Below, in pieces: positions 1-5,018 of a stretch of DNA of 5,530 nucleotides (the stretch's first letter is position 1; the number at the start of each line of letters is the position of its first letter). The notes beneath the pieces were generated by a model. That model was not told the origin of the DNA. It saw nothing but the letters and a program-made list of their open reading frames with translations, and made no database searches. Both the position numbers and the translations under genes were made by a program. Source of the stretch: Bacteroidales bacterium (GTDB taxonomy: Bacteria; Bacteroidota; Bacteroidia; Bacteroidales; UBA7960); NCBI GenBank assembly GCA_003554665.1, contig PWGY01000248.1:1-5530 (forward strand), in the 5' to 3' direction.

Positions 1-2
1 AG

Positions 3-641
3 ATCGACAAGCAGAAAGCCACCCAGCGCTCCAACCGCGGAAGCCTGGTGCGTGTGGCCCTGGTGGGTTATACCAATGTGGGCAAGTCCACCATCATGAA
101 CATGCTCAGCAAAACCGACGTTTTCGCTGAAGACAAGCTGTTTGCCACCCTCGACACCACCGTTCGCAAGGTGGTGATCGGCAACCTTCCCTTTCTGCTG
201 TCCGATACGGTCGGATTCATCCGCAAACTGCCCCACCACCTGATCGAATCTTTCAAATCAACCCTCGACGAGGTGCGGGAATCGGACATCCTGCTGCATG
301 TGGTCGATATTTCCCATCCCAATTTTGAAGAGCAGATCAGGGTCGTAAAAGAAACCCTTTCGGAACTTACAGGTGAGGATGATAAGAAGACCATTATGGT
401 ATTCAATAAAATGGATAAATACCGCTGGGAGGAACAGGATGAGGACGATCTGACGCCCCCCGGAAAGGAAAATATCAGCCTGGAAGAAATGAAGGAAACC
501 TGGATGGGCAAAGAGAATGCCCCCAGCATCTTTATTTCCGCCAAAAACAAAGACAATCTCGAAGGCTTCAGGCGGATGCTGTATGATAACGTGGTGGAAA
601 TCCACAAGAAGCGTTATCCGTATGATAACTTTTTGTACTAG
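3..641 (+). CDS. hflX: GTPase HflX, C-terminal part (5' truncated by window edge)
   Basis: Ribosome-associated GTPase of the HflX family (Obg-HflX superfamily); known members bind the 50S subunit and split or rescue stalled ribosomes in the cytoplasm. The frame is open from the first full codon at base 3, so the N-terminal HflX domain lies outside the window; 212 residues remain. The GTPase motifs are all present: P-loop GYTNVGKS at about bases 66-89, the switch-region TLDTT, G3 DTVGF at 204-218 followed by the HflX-type IRKLPHHLIESFKSTLDE stretch, G4 NKMD at 405-416, and G5 SAK at 537-545. Between G4 and G5 is an acidic insertion (EEQDEDD...). The GTG at base 48 lies inside the gene and is not the true start: the residues before it (IDKQKATQRSNRG) read as normal HflX linker. 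The TAG stop at 639-641 is followed immediately by the repeat spacer. Identification is firm; the full length cannot be judged. Confidence 0.95.
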   Translation: MDKQKATQRSNRGSLVRVALVGYTNVGKSTIMNMLSKTDVFAEDKLFATLDTTVRKVVIGNLPFLLSDTVGFIRKLPHHLIESFKSTLDEVRESDILLHVVDISHPNFEEQIRVVKETLSELTGEDDKKTIMVFNKMDKYRWEEQDEDDLTPPGKENISLEEMKETWMGKENAPSIFISAKNKDNLEGFRRMLYDNVVEIHKKRYPYDNFLY

Positions 642-975
642 TCGGGGCTAAAGCCACTCCGGTTGTTGGTTCTCATGGGATGAGTGAAGGGAAAAGACTA
701 ACGGGCTGGTAGATGGCCCAGGCAGTTGTTGGTTGGTTAGTTGTTGGTTCTCATGGGATGGGGTTCATGGAAGTAGCCAGTGGCCATAGGACGAGGCTAA
801 GTGATTGTTGGTTAGACCCCAAAGGGGTCACATGTTACTAACGGGAGAAGACCATAGAGAGGCCACAGCCCTCGACCGACCCAAAGGGGTTGGTTAGACC
901 CCGAAGGGGTCACATGTTACTAACCGGAGTGGCGAAGCCACGACCGACCCCGAAGGGGTCAAACGTTACTAACAC
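642..975 (+). repeat. Repeat-rich hairpin spacer between hflX and the acyltransferase gene
   Basis: No gene is seen here; the whole gap is repetitive. GTTGTTGGTTCTCATGGGATG occurs at 662-682 and again at 740-760. Short perfect hairpins follow: GACCCC-AAA-GGGGTC (815-829), ACCC-AAAG-GGGT (879-890), GACCCC-GAA-GGGGTC (897-911), GTGGC-GAA-GCCAC (929-941) and GACCCC-GAA-GGGGTC (946-960). Two of them sit inside an outer pair, GTTAG...CTAAC (811-842) and GGTTAG...CTAACC (892-925). Each GACCCC hairpin is followed by a version of ACATGTTACTAAC. A partial hairpin (GGC-TAAA-GCC, 646-655) starts just after the hflX stop. The reverse complement of much of this block recurs at 3606-3834. None of the hairpins has a following T-run, so they do not look like ordinary intrinsic terminators. 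Function is unknown; a lineage-specific intergenic repeat family is my inference. Confidence 0.85.
740..796 (+). repeat. 57-bp repeat arm, inverted copy of 3777-3833
   Basis: This block runs from GTTGTTGGTTC to ATAGGACGAGG and matches the reverse complement of 3777-3833 at 56 of 57 positions; the only difference is G at 776 against A in the other copy. Beyond it, the match continues in weaker form into the GACCCC hairpin at 815-829. Confidence 0.9.
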
Positions 976-1890
976 ATGACGAGACTGCAGAAAACCATAC
1001 TCCACAGCATCATCGGCTACCCCCTGGCGGGGATGGTGGTGGTGCTCTCGTGGCTGCCGTGGCCCGCCATGTACGGGATCTCCTCGCTGCTGGCCTTCCT
1101 GATGACCAAGGTGATCGGATACCGCCGCAAAGTGATCATGGAAAACCTCCGCAACTCGTTTCCCGAAAAAAGTGAGCAGGACTTGCAGCAGATCCGTCGC
1201 GATTTTTACCGTCACCTGGCGGATGTGATCGTGGAAACCATCAAGACCATGAGCCTGACCGAACGGCAAATGAAACAACGCAGCCGCCTAACCCCGCAGG
1301 CAGAAGCCCTGCTGAAAAGGCTCGAAAAAGAAGAAAGATCAGCCATGGGCCTGCTGGGCCATTTCGGAAACTGGGAGTGGGCCTCCCCGCCGGTCACACT
1401 GCAGACAAGCTTCAGTGTGGTCACTGCTTACCGTCCTTTAAGAAACAAAATCCTCGACAAGCTGCTGCGCAGGATCCGGGGAAGGTTCACGCACGAACTG
1501 CTCCCGAAAAACCAAATCGGGCGGGCCCTTTTGCGTTACCGCCAAACCCGGAAACCAATCATTGCCGGACTGATCGCCGACCAAAGCCCCGGGCCGCAGG
1601 CTGAGTACCAAACCACCTTTTTATCACAGGAGACCCTGATCTACTCAGGGCCCGATATACTGGCCCGAAAAATGAAAATGCCGGTGTATTTTGTAGCTCC
1701 CCGCAAGGAAAAACGGGGCCATTACCTCGTACACATCAGCCTGCTGGCAGAAAACCCCGACGAAATGCCGGAGGGAGAGATCGGACGCCTGTTCATGAAA
1801 GCCCTGGAGGAAGAGATCAGGAGGTCACCTGCCCTTTACCTTTGGTCGCATCGTCGCTGGAAGCATAAACCTCCACCCGGAAACCCCTGA
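976..1890 (+). CDS. Lysophospholipid / lipid A biosynthesis acyltransferase (LpxL/HtrB family)
   Basis: A 304-residue protein of the LpxL/LpxM (HtrB) acyltransferase family, inner-membrane enzymes that add a secondary acyl chain to the lipid A precursor from acyl-ACP. It has an N-terminal hydrophobic anchor (about residues 10-43) and then GYRRKVIMENLRNSFPEKS, typical of Bacteroidota members. The catalytic HX4E motif is HFGNWE (His129, Glu134), followed by YRPLRNK (152-158), ADQSPG (201-206), and the C-terminal LYLWSHRRWKHKPP (287-300). Length is normal for the family. The ATG at 976 was chosen because it gives the usual spacing to the hydrophobic segment; there is no Shine-Dalgarno site, as is common in Bacteroidota, and the codon lies two bases after the last repeat motif (GTTACTAAC). 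No promoter is visible in the repeat spacer, so it may be read through from hflX. The exact acyl donor and position (LpxL versus LpxM role) cannot be told from sequence, so no symbol is given. Confidence 0.93.
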   Translation: MTRLQKTILHSIIGYPLAGMVVVLSWLPWPAMYGISSLLAFLMTKVIGYRRKVIMENLRNSFPEKSEQDLQQIRRDFYRHLADVIVETIKTMSLTERQMKQRSRLTPQAEALLKRLEKEERSAMGLLGHFGNWEWASPPVTLQTSFSVVTAYRPLRNKILDKLLRRIRGRFTHELLPKNQIGRALLRYRQTRKPIIAGLIADQSPGPQAEYQTTFLSQETLIYSGPDILARKMKMPVYFVAPRKEKRGHYLVHISLLAENPDEMPEGEIGRLFMKALEEEIRRSPALYLWSHRRWKHKPPPGNP

Positions 1891-1898
1891 AACAATTT

Positions 1899-1926
1899 AC
1901 CTGGAATTACCCAGGTCAACCTTTTT
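1899..1926 (+). terminator. Weak intrinsic terminator-like hairpin
   Basis: ACCTGG (1899-1904) and CCAGGT (1911-1916) form a 6-bp stem with a six-base loop, followed after CAAC-C by five Ts (1922-1926). It lies 9 bp after the acyltransferase stop, between two convergent genes. The stem is short and the T-run is offset by five bases, so it is only a candidate. The remainder of the 1891-2105 gap, including an A8 run near 2071-2078, shows no further structure that I can support. Confidence 0.45.
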
Positions 1927-2105
1927 AAATAAACGTCACTTCACCCGGAACTACCACAAACACCTCTGACTGCCAACGACCGAACAAGAGCCCAGGTTTC
2001 TGGTTCCCATTGAATACGGCTTACCTCCAGCGTTATCATCACAGGAGATTCGATCCCCTTCAGGCAGTTTAAAAAAAATGTGGGTAAGAAAATTTGGAAA
2101 TAAAA

Positions 2106-3443
2106 TTATTCTTCGGGAGCGGTGGTTCTGGACACCTCGATGGCATTACCGATGGCGAGCTGCACCCGCCGTCCGTCATCCCGCTTTTCATTGACCGTTA
2201 CCAGTCCGCTCAAAAACCTGCTAATCTCCGACACACTGCGATCTGCAAATTCCGCCAGACCGGAGCTGCTTTCTGTCAGCACCTCCTCCATCCGCCGGGT
2301 GTCAACACCGGTGGTTTCCTGTAAACGACTGGCAGCCAAACGTGGCAAGCCACCTTCCTGTGCCGGAAAATCATCCGTATCGTCAATGACCAGGTAACCG
2401 GGGGCACGGTAGGCAAGCCAGATATATTCATCGCGCGGAGTCAGTTCAGCACGGGCTATCAGCCGTTGCGGAACATCTCCTCCAACATCTGAAAGCTCTT
2501 CAACTCCGGAAATAACATCACCAGCCCCTGCATACGATGCTACCTGACGGGGTTCAATTCTGGAGGCCATCATCGGTCGTGATGCCACCGTTTCCACCTG
2601 CCGCTCATCGGCAAAAGCAGGAGCAGGAGCGGTTCCCGGGCGGAACAATTCTGCCGGCAAAGCCGTTGCCCTGGACGGGGCAATTTCTTCCTCCTGAGGT
2701 CTGAACTCTGCTTGCAAACTTTGGGTTCCCGGATCCTGAAAACCGGTCTCACCGGTCTCCTGCCGGAGCAAAGGAGTGTCTTCATCCTGTTGAGGGGCAG
2801 GCACCTCCGCAACGGCCCCCGGTGGCGCCACCTCCTCCTCAACAGGCCATTCATAAGCCACATGTACAGGCTGCTGTAACGGGAACAAAGTATAAGCCAC
2901 CACGCCAAGCAGGAACACTGCCGCCGCAGCAGATGCATAATGCAACACACGCCGGGCAGTTAAACCAATATGATGTCGTTTTAACGAACCCTTTCGGGGG
3001 AAGCGAATGGCCGGATCGGGGACAAGGCGAGTCTGCCGCATCAACTCCAGCTCCCGTCCATAATGAGGATCTGAAGCCGCAAAAGCTTCCACTTCAGCCC
3101 GCTCCTCCTTTTCCAGGTCTCCTTCCACGTAGGCGGCGAAATATTCTTCATAATTATCCGGGGAAATGCACTCAGAGCCCGGGCCGGAATATTCCTGCAC
3201 GCTGCCGGTATGGTCACTCCCCGCAGAAACATCCACAGGGACAGACTTCTTCAGAGATTCTTTCCCCGGGAAATGAACCCCGTCATCCCCATCCACACGG
3301 ATCAACTCAAAAACATCAAACTCATCACGGAGGTCAGGGTTCTCATCCAGAAAACGCATCAATTCCCCCACCCTGTTGTCCGGCAGGTTGCCCTCGAAAT
3401 AATCGAGGAAGAACTGTTCGTAATTTTTTCTGGTGATTTTCAT
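2106..3443 (-). CDS. Membrane-anchored anti-sigma-factor-like protein with duplicated N-terminal module
   Basis: A 445-residue single-pass membrane protein, very likely the anti-sigma partner of the ECF sigma gene upstream. The N-terminus holds two copies of a ~60-residue module, residues 7-66 and 97-156, that align without gaps at an offset of 90 with 20/60 identities; shared features are NYExxF, YxEGxL, a conserved Pro, and FPxKxSLK. One transmembrane helix follows at about 166-188 (ASAAAAVFLLGVVAYTLF), preceded by basic residues (KRHH, ARR), implying a cytoplasmic N-terminus and periplasmic C-terminus. Residues 190-345 are Pro/Glu/Ala-rich and probably disordered; about 345-445 look folded, but I recognise no named domain. 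There is no zinc-binding HxxxCxxC motif (the only Cys is C92), so it is not a ZAS-type anti-sigma factor, and I see no clear FecR domain. Start ATG is followed by KITRKNYE, a usual beginning for such proteins; only a weak A-rich ribosome site precedes it. The anti-sigma role is inferred from architecture and neighbourhood. Confidence 0.82.
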   Translation of the reverse strand: MKITRKNYEQFFLDYFEGNLPDNRVGELMRFLDENPDLRDEFDVFELIRVDGDDGVHFPGKESLKKSVPVDVSAGSDHTGSVQEYSGPGSECISPDNYEEYFAAYVEGDLEKEERAEVEAFAASDPHYGRELELMRQTRLVPDPAIRFPRKGSLKRHHIGLTARRVLHYASAAAAVFLLGVVAYTLFPLQQPVHVAYEWPVEEEVAPPGAVAEVPAPQQDEDTPLLRQETGETGFQDPGTQSLQAEFRPQEEEIAPSRATALPAELFRPGTAPAPAFADERQVETVASRPMMASRIEPRQVASYAGAGDVISGVEELSDVGGDVPQRLIARAELTPRDEYIWLAYRAPGYLVIDDTDDFPAQEGGLPRLAASRLQETTGVDTRRMEEVLTESSSGLAEFADRSVSEISRFLSGLVTVNEKRDDGRRVQLAIGNAIEVSRTTAPEE

Positions 3444-3458
3444 TTCTTTAAGTTTTTC

Positions 3459-3633
3459 GGCGCTGCGCGCCTCCAGTTAGTCGGAGGCTTCGCCTCCTCC
3501 GGTTTGTCGGGGCTGACGCCCCTCCAGTTAGCTCAGGGCTGAAGCCCTTCGCGGTTTGTCGAGGGCTATCGCCCTCTCCGGTTGTTGGTTCCGGCGCTTC
3601 GCGCCTGTTAGTGACGTTTTACCCCTTCAGGGT
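3459..3633 (-). repeat. Array of short hairpins with ~26-bp period and conserved linkers
   Basis: On the plus strand the hairpins are GGCGC-TGC-GCGCC (3459-3471), GGAGGC-TTC-GCCTCC (3483-3497), GGGGC-TGAC-GCCCC (3509-3522), AGGGC-TGAA-GCCCT (3535-3548), GAGGGC-TATC-GCCCTC (3561-3576), GGCGC-TTC-GCGCC (3593-3605) and ACCC-CTTCA-GGGT (3621-3633). Start-to-start steps are 24, 26, 26, 26, 32 and 28 bp. The arms change from unit to unit but always stay complementary, while the linkers keep a common theme (TCCAGTTAGT, TCCGGTTTGT, TCCGGTTGTTGG, TGTTAGTGACG). An eighth hairpin, GATCC-CTTCA-GGATC, lies at 3673-3687, 52 bp (two periods) beyond the seventh. Complementarity kept despite changing sequence means that the folded form, as RNA or single-stranded DNA, is what is conserved. 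Confidence 0.85.
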
Positions 3634-3659
3634 CAGAAGGGTGCCGTGGTGCCGCCTGT

Positions 3660-3763
3660 GTTAGTAGCATGTGATCCCTTCAGGATCTAACCAACAACCA
3701 CTCAGCCTCTTCCTATGTTCTCGGGCTGCCACCACCATCCTCATCCCATGAGAACCAACAACC
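3660..3763 (-). repeat. Diverged second copy of the ~104-bp repeat module
   Basis: Read on the minus strand, this stretch matches the module at 740-842: it starts with GTTGTTGGTTCTCATGGGATG, has a diverged middle, and then matches 785-842 at 50 of 58 positions (its 3717 down to 3660). It ends with the hairpin GATCC-TGAAG-GGATC enclosed by GTTAG...CTAAC, followed by the CACATGCTACTAAC tail. Confidence 0.75.
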
Positions 3764-3776
3764 AACAACCGCTTTA

Positions 3777-3833
3777 CCTCGTCCTATGGCCACTGGTTAC
3801 TTCCATGAACCCCATCCCATGAGAACCAACAAC
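3777..3833 (-). repeat. 57-bp repeat arm, inverted copy of 740-796
   Basis: This is the reverse complement of 740-796 with one mismatch in 57. It starts 3 bp after the sigma-factor stop codon. Because the two arms are inverted and about 3 kb apart, they enclose the acyltransferase and anti-sigma genes. Confidence 0.9.
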
Positions 3834-3836
3834 CAT

Positions 3837-4322
3837 CTATATCACTGCATCCATACTGCCAATATACTTCTTCAGTGCAATGCGGGCCCGGTAAATGTAC
3901 ACCTTCACCTGTGATTCACTCAGCCCGGTAATGTTTCCGATCTCCCGGTAATCGTACCCCTCATAATCGCGCAACAAAACCACCGATCGCTGATCAGCAG
4001 GGAGGCGCGCCAGGGCCTTTTCCAGTATCTCACTCAATCCGGCATATTCATCCCTGTATCCATAATCCTTTATCGTTGATTCCTCCATGGGTGTTTGATG
4101 CCGGTCTTTCCGTATCATATCAATCATGGTCCGGTAAGCCGTGGTAAACAAATACGACCTGGCCTTGCCGTAACTAACCTCACCGACCTTTATCCACATC
4201 TTTTCAAAACTCTCCTGCACCACATCACGTGCGCGATCTTCATCACGGATATTCTTCAGGATGAAGCGATACACTCCATCAGAATACCTGTCAACACATT
4301 CGTTATACTGGGCCGTTGTCAT
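3837..4322 (-). CDS. RNA polymerase sigma-70 factor, ECF subfamily
   Basis: A 161-residue ECF sigma factor that would direct core RNA polymerase to a small envelope-related regulon. The sigma-2 domain spans about residues 7-74, with the region 2 core DEDRARDVVQESFEKMWIKV (27-46) and the region 2.3/2.4 stretch ARSYLFTTAYRTMIDMIRKDR. The sigma-4 domain is at about 93-155: LPADQRSVVLLRDYEGYDY followed by the helix-turn-helix REIGNITGLSESQVKVYIYR. There is no sigma-1.1 or sigma-3 domain, and the length is normal for ECF proteins. The ATG at 4322 is preceded by GAAGG very close to the start, so ribosome-site support is weak, but no other start fits the domain boundary as well. The next gene in the same direction is the anti-sigma-like protein, 393 bp downstream across a repeat block; in typical ECF loci these genes are adjacent. 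A candidate ECF-type promoter lies 40-65 bp upstream, suggesting autoregulation. Confidence 0.95.
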   Translation of the reverse strand: MTTAQYNECVDRYSDGVYRFILKNIRDEDRARDVVQESFEKMWIKVGEVSYGKARSYLFTTAYRTMIDMIRKDRHQTPMEESTIKDYGYRDEYAGLSEILEKALARLPADQRSVVLLRDYEGYDYREIGNITGLSESQVKVYIYRARIALKKYIGSMDAVI

Positions 4323-4360
4323 GCCTTCAGGCTGCTTGTTTTATGGTTTGCAATTATGAA

Positions 4361-4385
4361 ACGGACAAAGGGTAAATAAAGTTAC
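4361..4385 (-). promoter_or_regulatory. Candidate ECF-type promoter of the sigma/anti-sigma locus
   Basis: On the minus strand, GTAAC (4385-4381) is followed after exactly 17 bases by CGT (4363-4361). ECF promoters typically carry an AAC-containing -35 element and a CGT-containing -10 element with 16-17 bases between them. Transcription would begin near 4350, about 30 bases before the sigma ATG. This fits the usual autoregulation of ECF operons; that this sigma factor itself is the reader is inferred. Confidence 0.55.
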
Positions 4386-4613
4386 AGAAAAAAGAAATTC
4401 AACCCCTGATTTTGCATCCCTGCAATGAAATAATTCTTCATAAACCTCCGCTGCCCTGTTGGTTCCACAGTGCCCTGCTGGTCATCCCCGGCTCTTTCTG
4501 TCACCCCCTGCCTTTTAAACCTCCCCGCTTTCTGTCAGTCGCCACCCGCTCTGTCGTTCAAAAAACCACCACAGCATCCAAAAAAACCAGTCCCAAAGAA
4601 AAAAATCATTAAC

Positions 4614-4647
4614 TTTATCTTAAACTGGGAAAATTTCCTAATCTTAG
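4614..4647 (+). promoter_or_regulatory. Possible Bacteroidota housekeeping promoter for the S8 protease
   Basis: TTTA (4614-4617) and TAATCTTAG (4639-4647) resemble the Bacteroidota -33 TTTG and -7 TAnnTTTG elements, with 21 bases between them, in an A/T-rich setting just before the tandem repeat. The match is imperfect. If it is used, the protease mRNA would have a 5' leader of roughly 365 bases containing the whole repeat block. Confidence 0.35.
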
Positions 4648-4696
4648 CCATCCAAAACCTTAAATTTTAACCGGCAAAAGCACCGGATTTTGCTGA

Positions 4697-4980
4697 GTCG
4701 GGTTTTCGGTCGGGTGATTTAATTCGGTCGGGACTGTATCAGGCTTTAAGCCGGTTCGATCACGTTGGACAGAGTGCACAGCCGCAGGTTTTCATCCGGT
4801 TCAATTAAATCGGTCGACGCTGCTTCAGGCTTTGACCAGGTTCAGACAAGCGGGACAGATTGCACTGTCGCAGGCATTGACCCAGGTCAGACAAATGACC
4901 GGAGTGCTATCACAGGCTTTCACCCGATCCGGTCAAATGGGCCGGAGTTCGCTGTCACAAGTCTTCACCCGGTGGCGTAT
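4697..4980 (+). repeat. Degenerate ~43-bp tandem repeat in 86-bp higher-order units
   Basis: The core CAGGCTTT and its variants begin at 4740, 4785, 4826, 4871, 4913 and 4958, giving steps of 45, 41, 45, 42 and 45 bp. Alternate units are more alike: GGTTTTC recurs at 4701 and 4787 (86 bp), TCGGTCG recurs at 4724 and 4810, and CAGGCTTT recurs at 4740, 4826 and 4913 (86 and 87 bp). Units therefore pair into ~86-bp blocks of about 4697-4782, 4783-4868 and 4869-4955, with a partial block after that. Because 86 is not a multiple of three, successive blocks change reading frame, which argues against a coding repeat. The role is unknown: an operator array, a leader-RNA structure, or decaying repeat DNA are all possible. 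Confidence 0.65.
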
Positions 4981-5018
4981 TGCGAACACATGTAAATGGG
5001 AAAAAACAACACGTTCTG

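Larger units (their letters stand above)
3444..3836 (-). repeat. Repeat-rich hairpin spacer between the sigma and anti-sigma genes
   Basis: The whole 393-bp gap between the two minus-strand genes is repetitive and contains no gene. Read in the gene direction it begins with GGTTGTTGGTTCTCATGGGATG right after the sigma stop (3834 downward), has a second, more diverged copy of the same module from 3763 down to 3660, and then becomes a regular array of hairpins (3633-3459) that ends 15 bp before the anti-sigma start codon. It is a second copy of the family found at 642-975, in the same orientation relative to the downstream gene. No T-runs follow the hairpins. Function is unknown. Confidence 0.85.
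4323..5018. other. Divergent intergenic region between the sigma factor and the S8 protease
   Basis: A 696-bp gap between divergently transcribed genes. It holds the sigma promoter candidate (4361-4385), a pyrimidine-rich plus-strand stretch at about 4445-4560 in which CTTTCTGTCA occurs twice (4494-4503 and 4528-4537), an A/T-rich segment with a possible housekeeping promoter (about 4560-4670), and a degenerate tandem repeat (about 4697-4980). Open frames here lack plausible starts or are explained by the repeat, so I call no gene in it. Confidence 0.7.

Noticed and set aside
68..607. Long open frames on the minus strand opposite hflX (68-607 and 258-605)
   Set aside because: They lie entirely opposite a well-recognised GTPase with all G motifs; their translations show no recognisable domain.
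642..975. Intrinsic terminators in the hairpin spacers
   Set aside because: The hairpins are GC-rich but none is followed by a T-run on either strand, and many occur in a row.
910..1278. Minus-strand open frame overlapping the repeat spacer and the acyltransferase start
   Set aside because: It is antisense to a clear acyltransferase and has a compositionally odd, His-rich translation.
2822..3436. 204-residue plus-strand open frame opposite the anti-sigma gene
   Set aside because: Its Pro/His/Gln-rich translation is what the complement of the Glu/Ala/Pro-rich anti-sigma gene would give; there is no domain or start context.
3459..3633. CRISPR array
   Set aside because: The regular spacing is suggestive, but the conserved parts are only about 10 bp and the varying parts are self-complementary hairpins rather than unique spacers; no cas gene is nearby.
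3837..4379. Plus-strand open frame 4095-4379 opposite the sigma gene
   Set aside because: It is antisense to a clear ECF sigma factor and shows no domain.
4954..4980. Second ECF-type promoter (GTCAC-N17-CGTAT) before the protease
   Set aside because: The spacing fits, but the -35 element lacks AAC, and the sequence is part of the degenerate repeat, so the resemblance is too weak to call.
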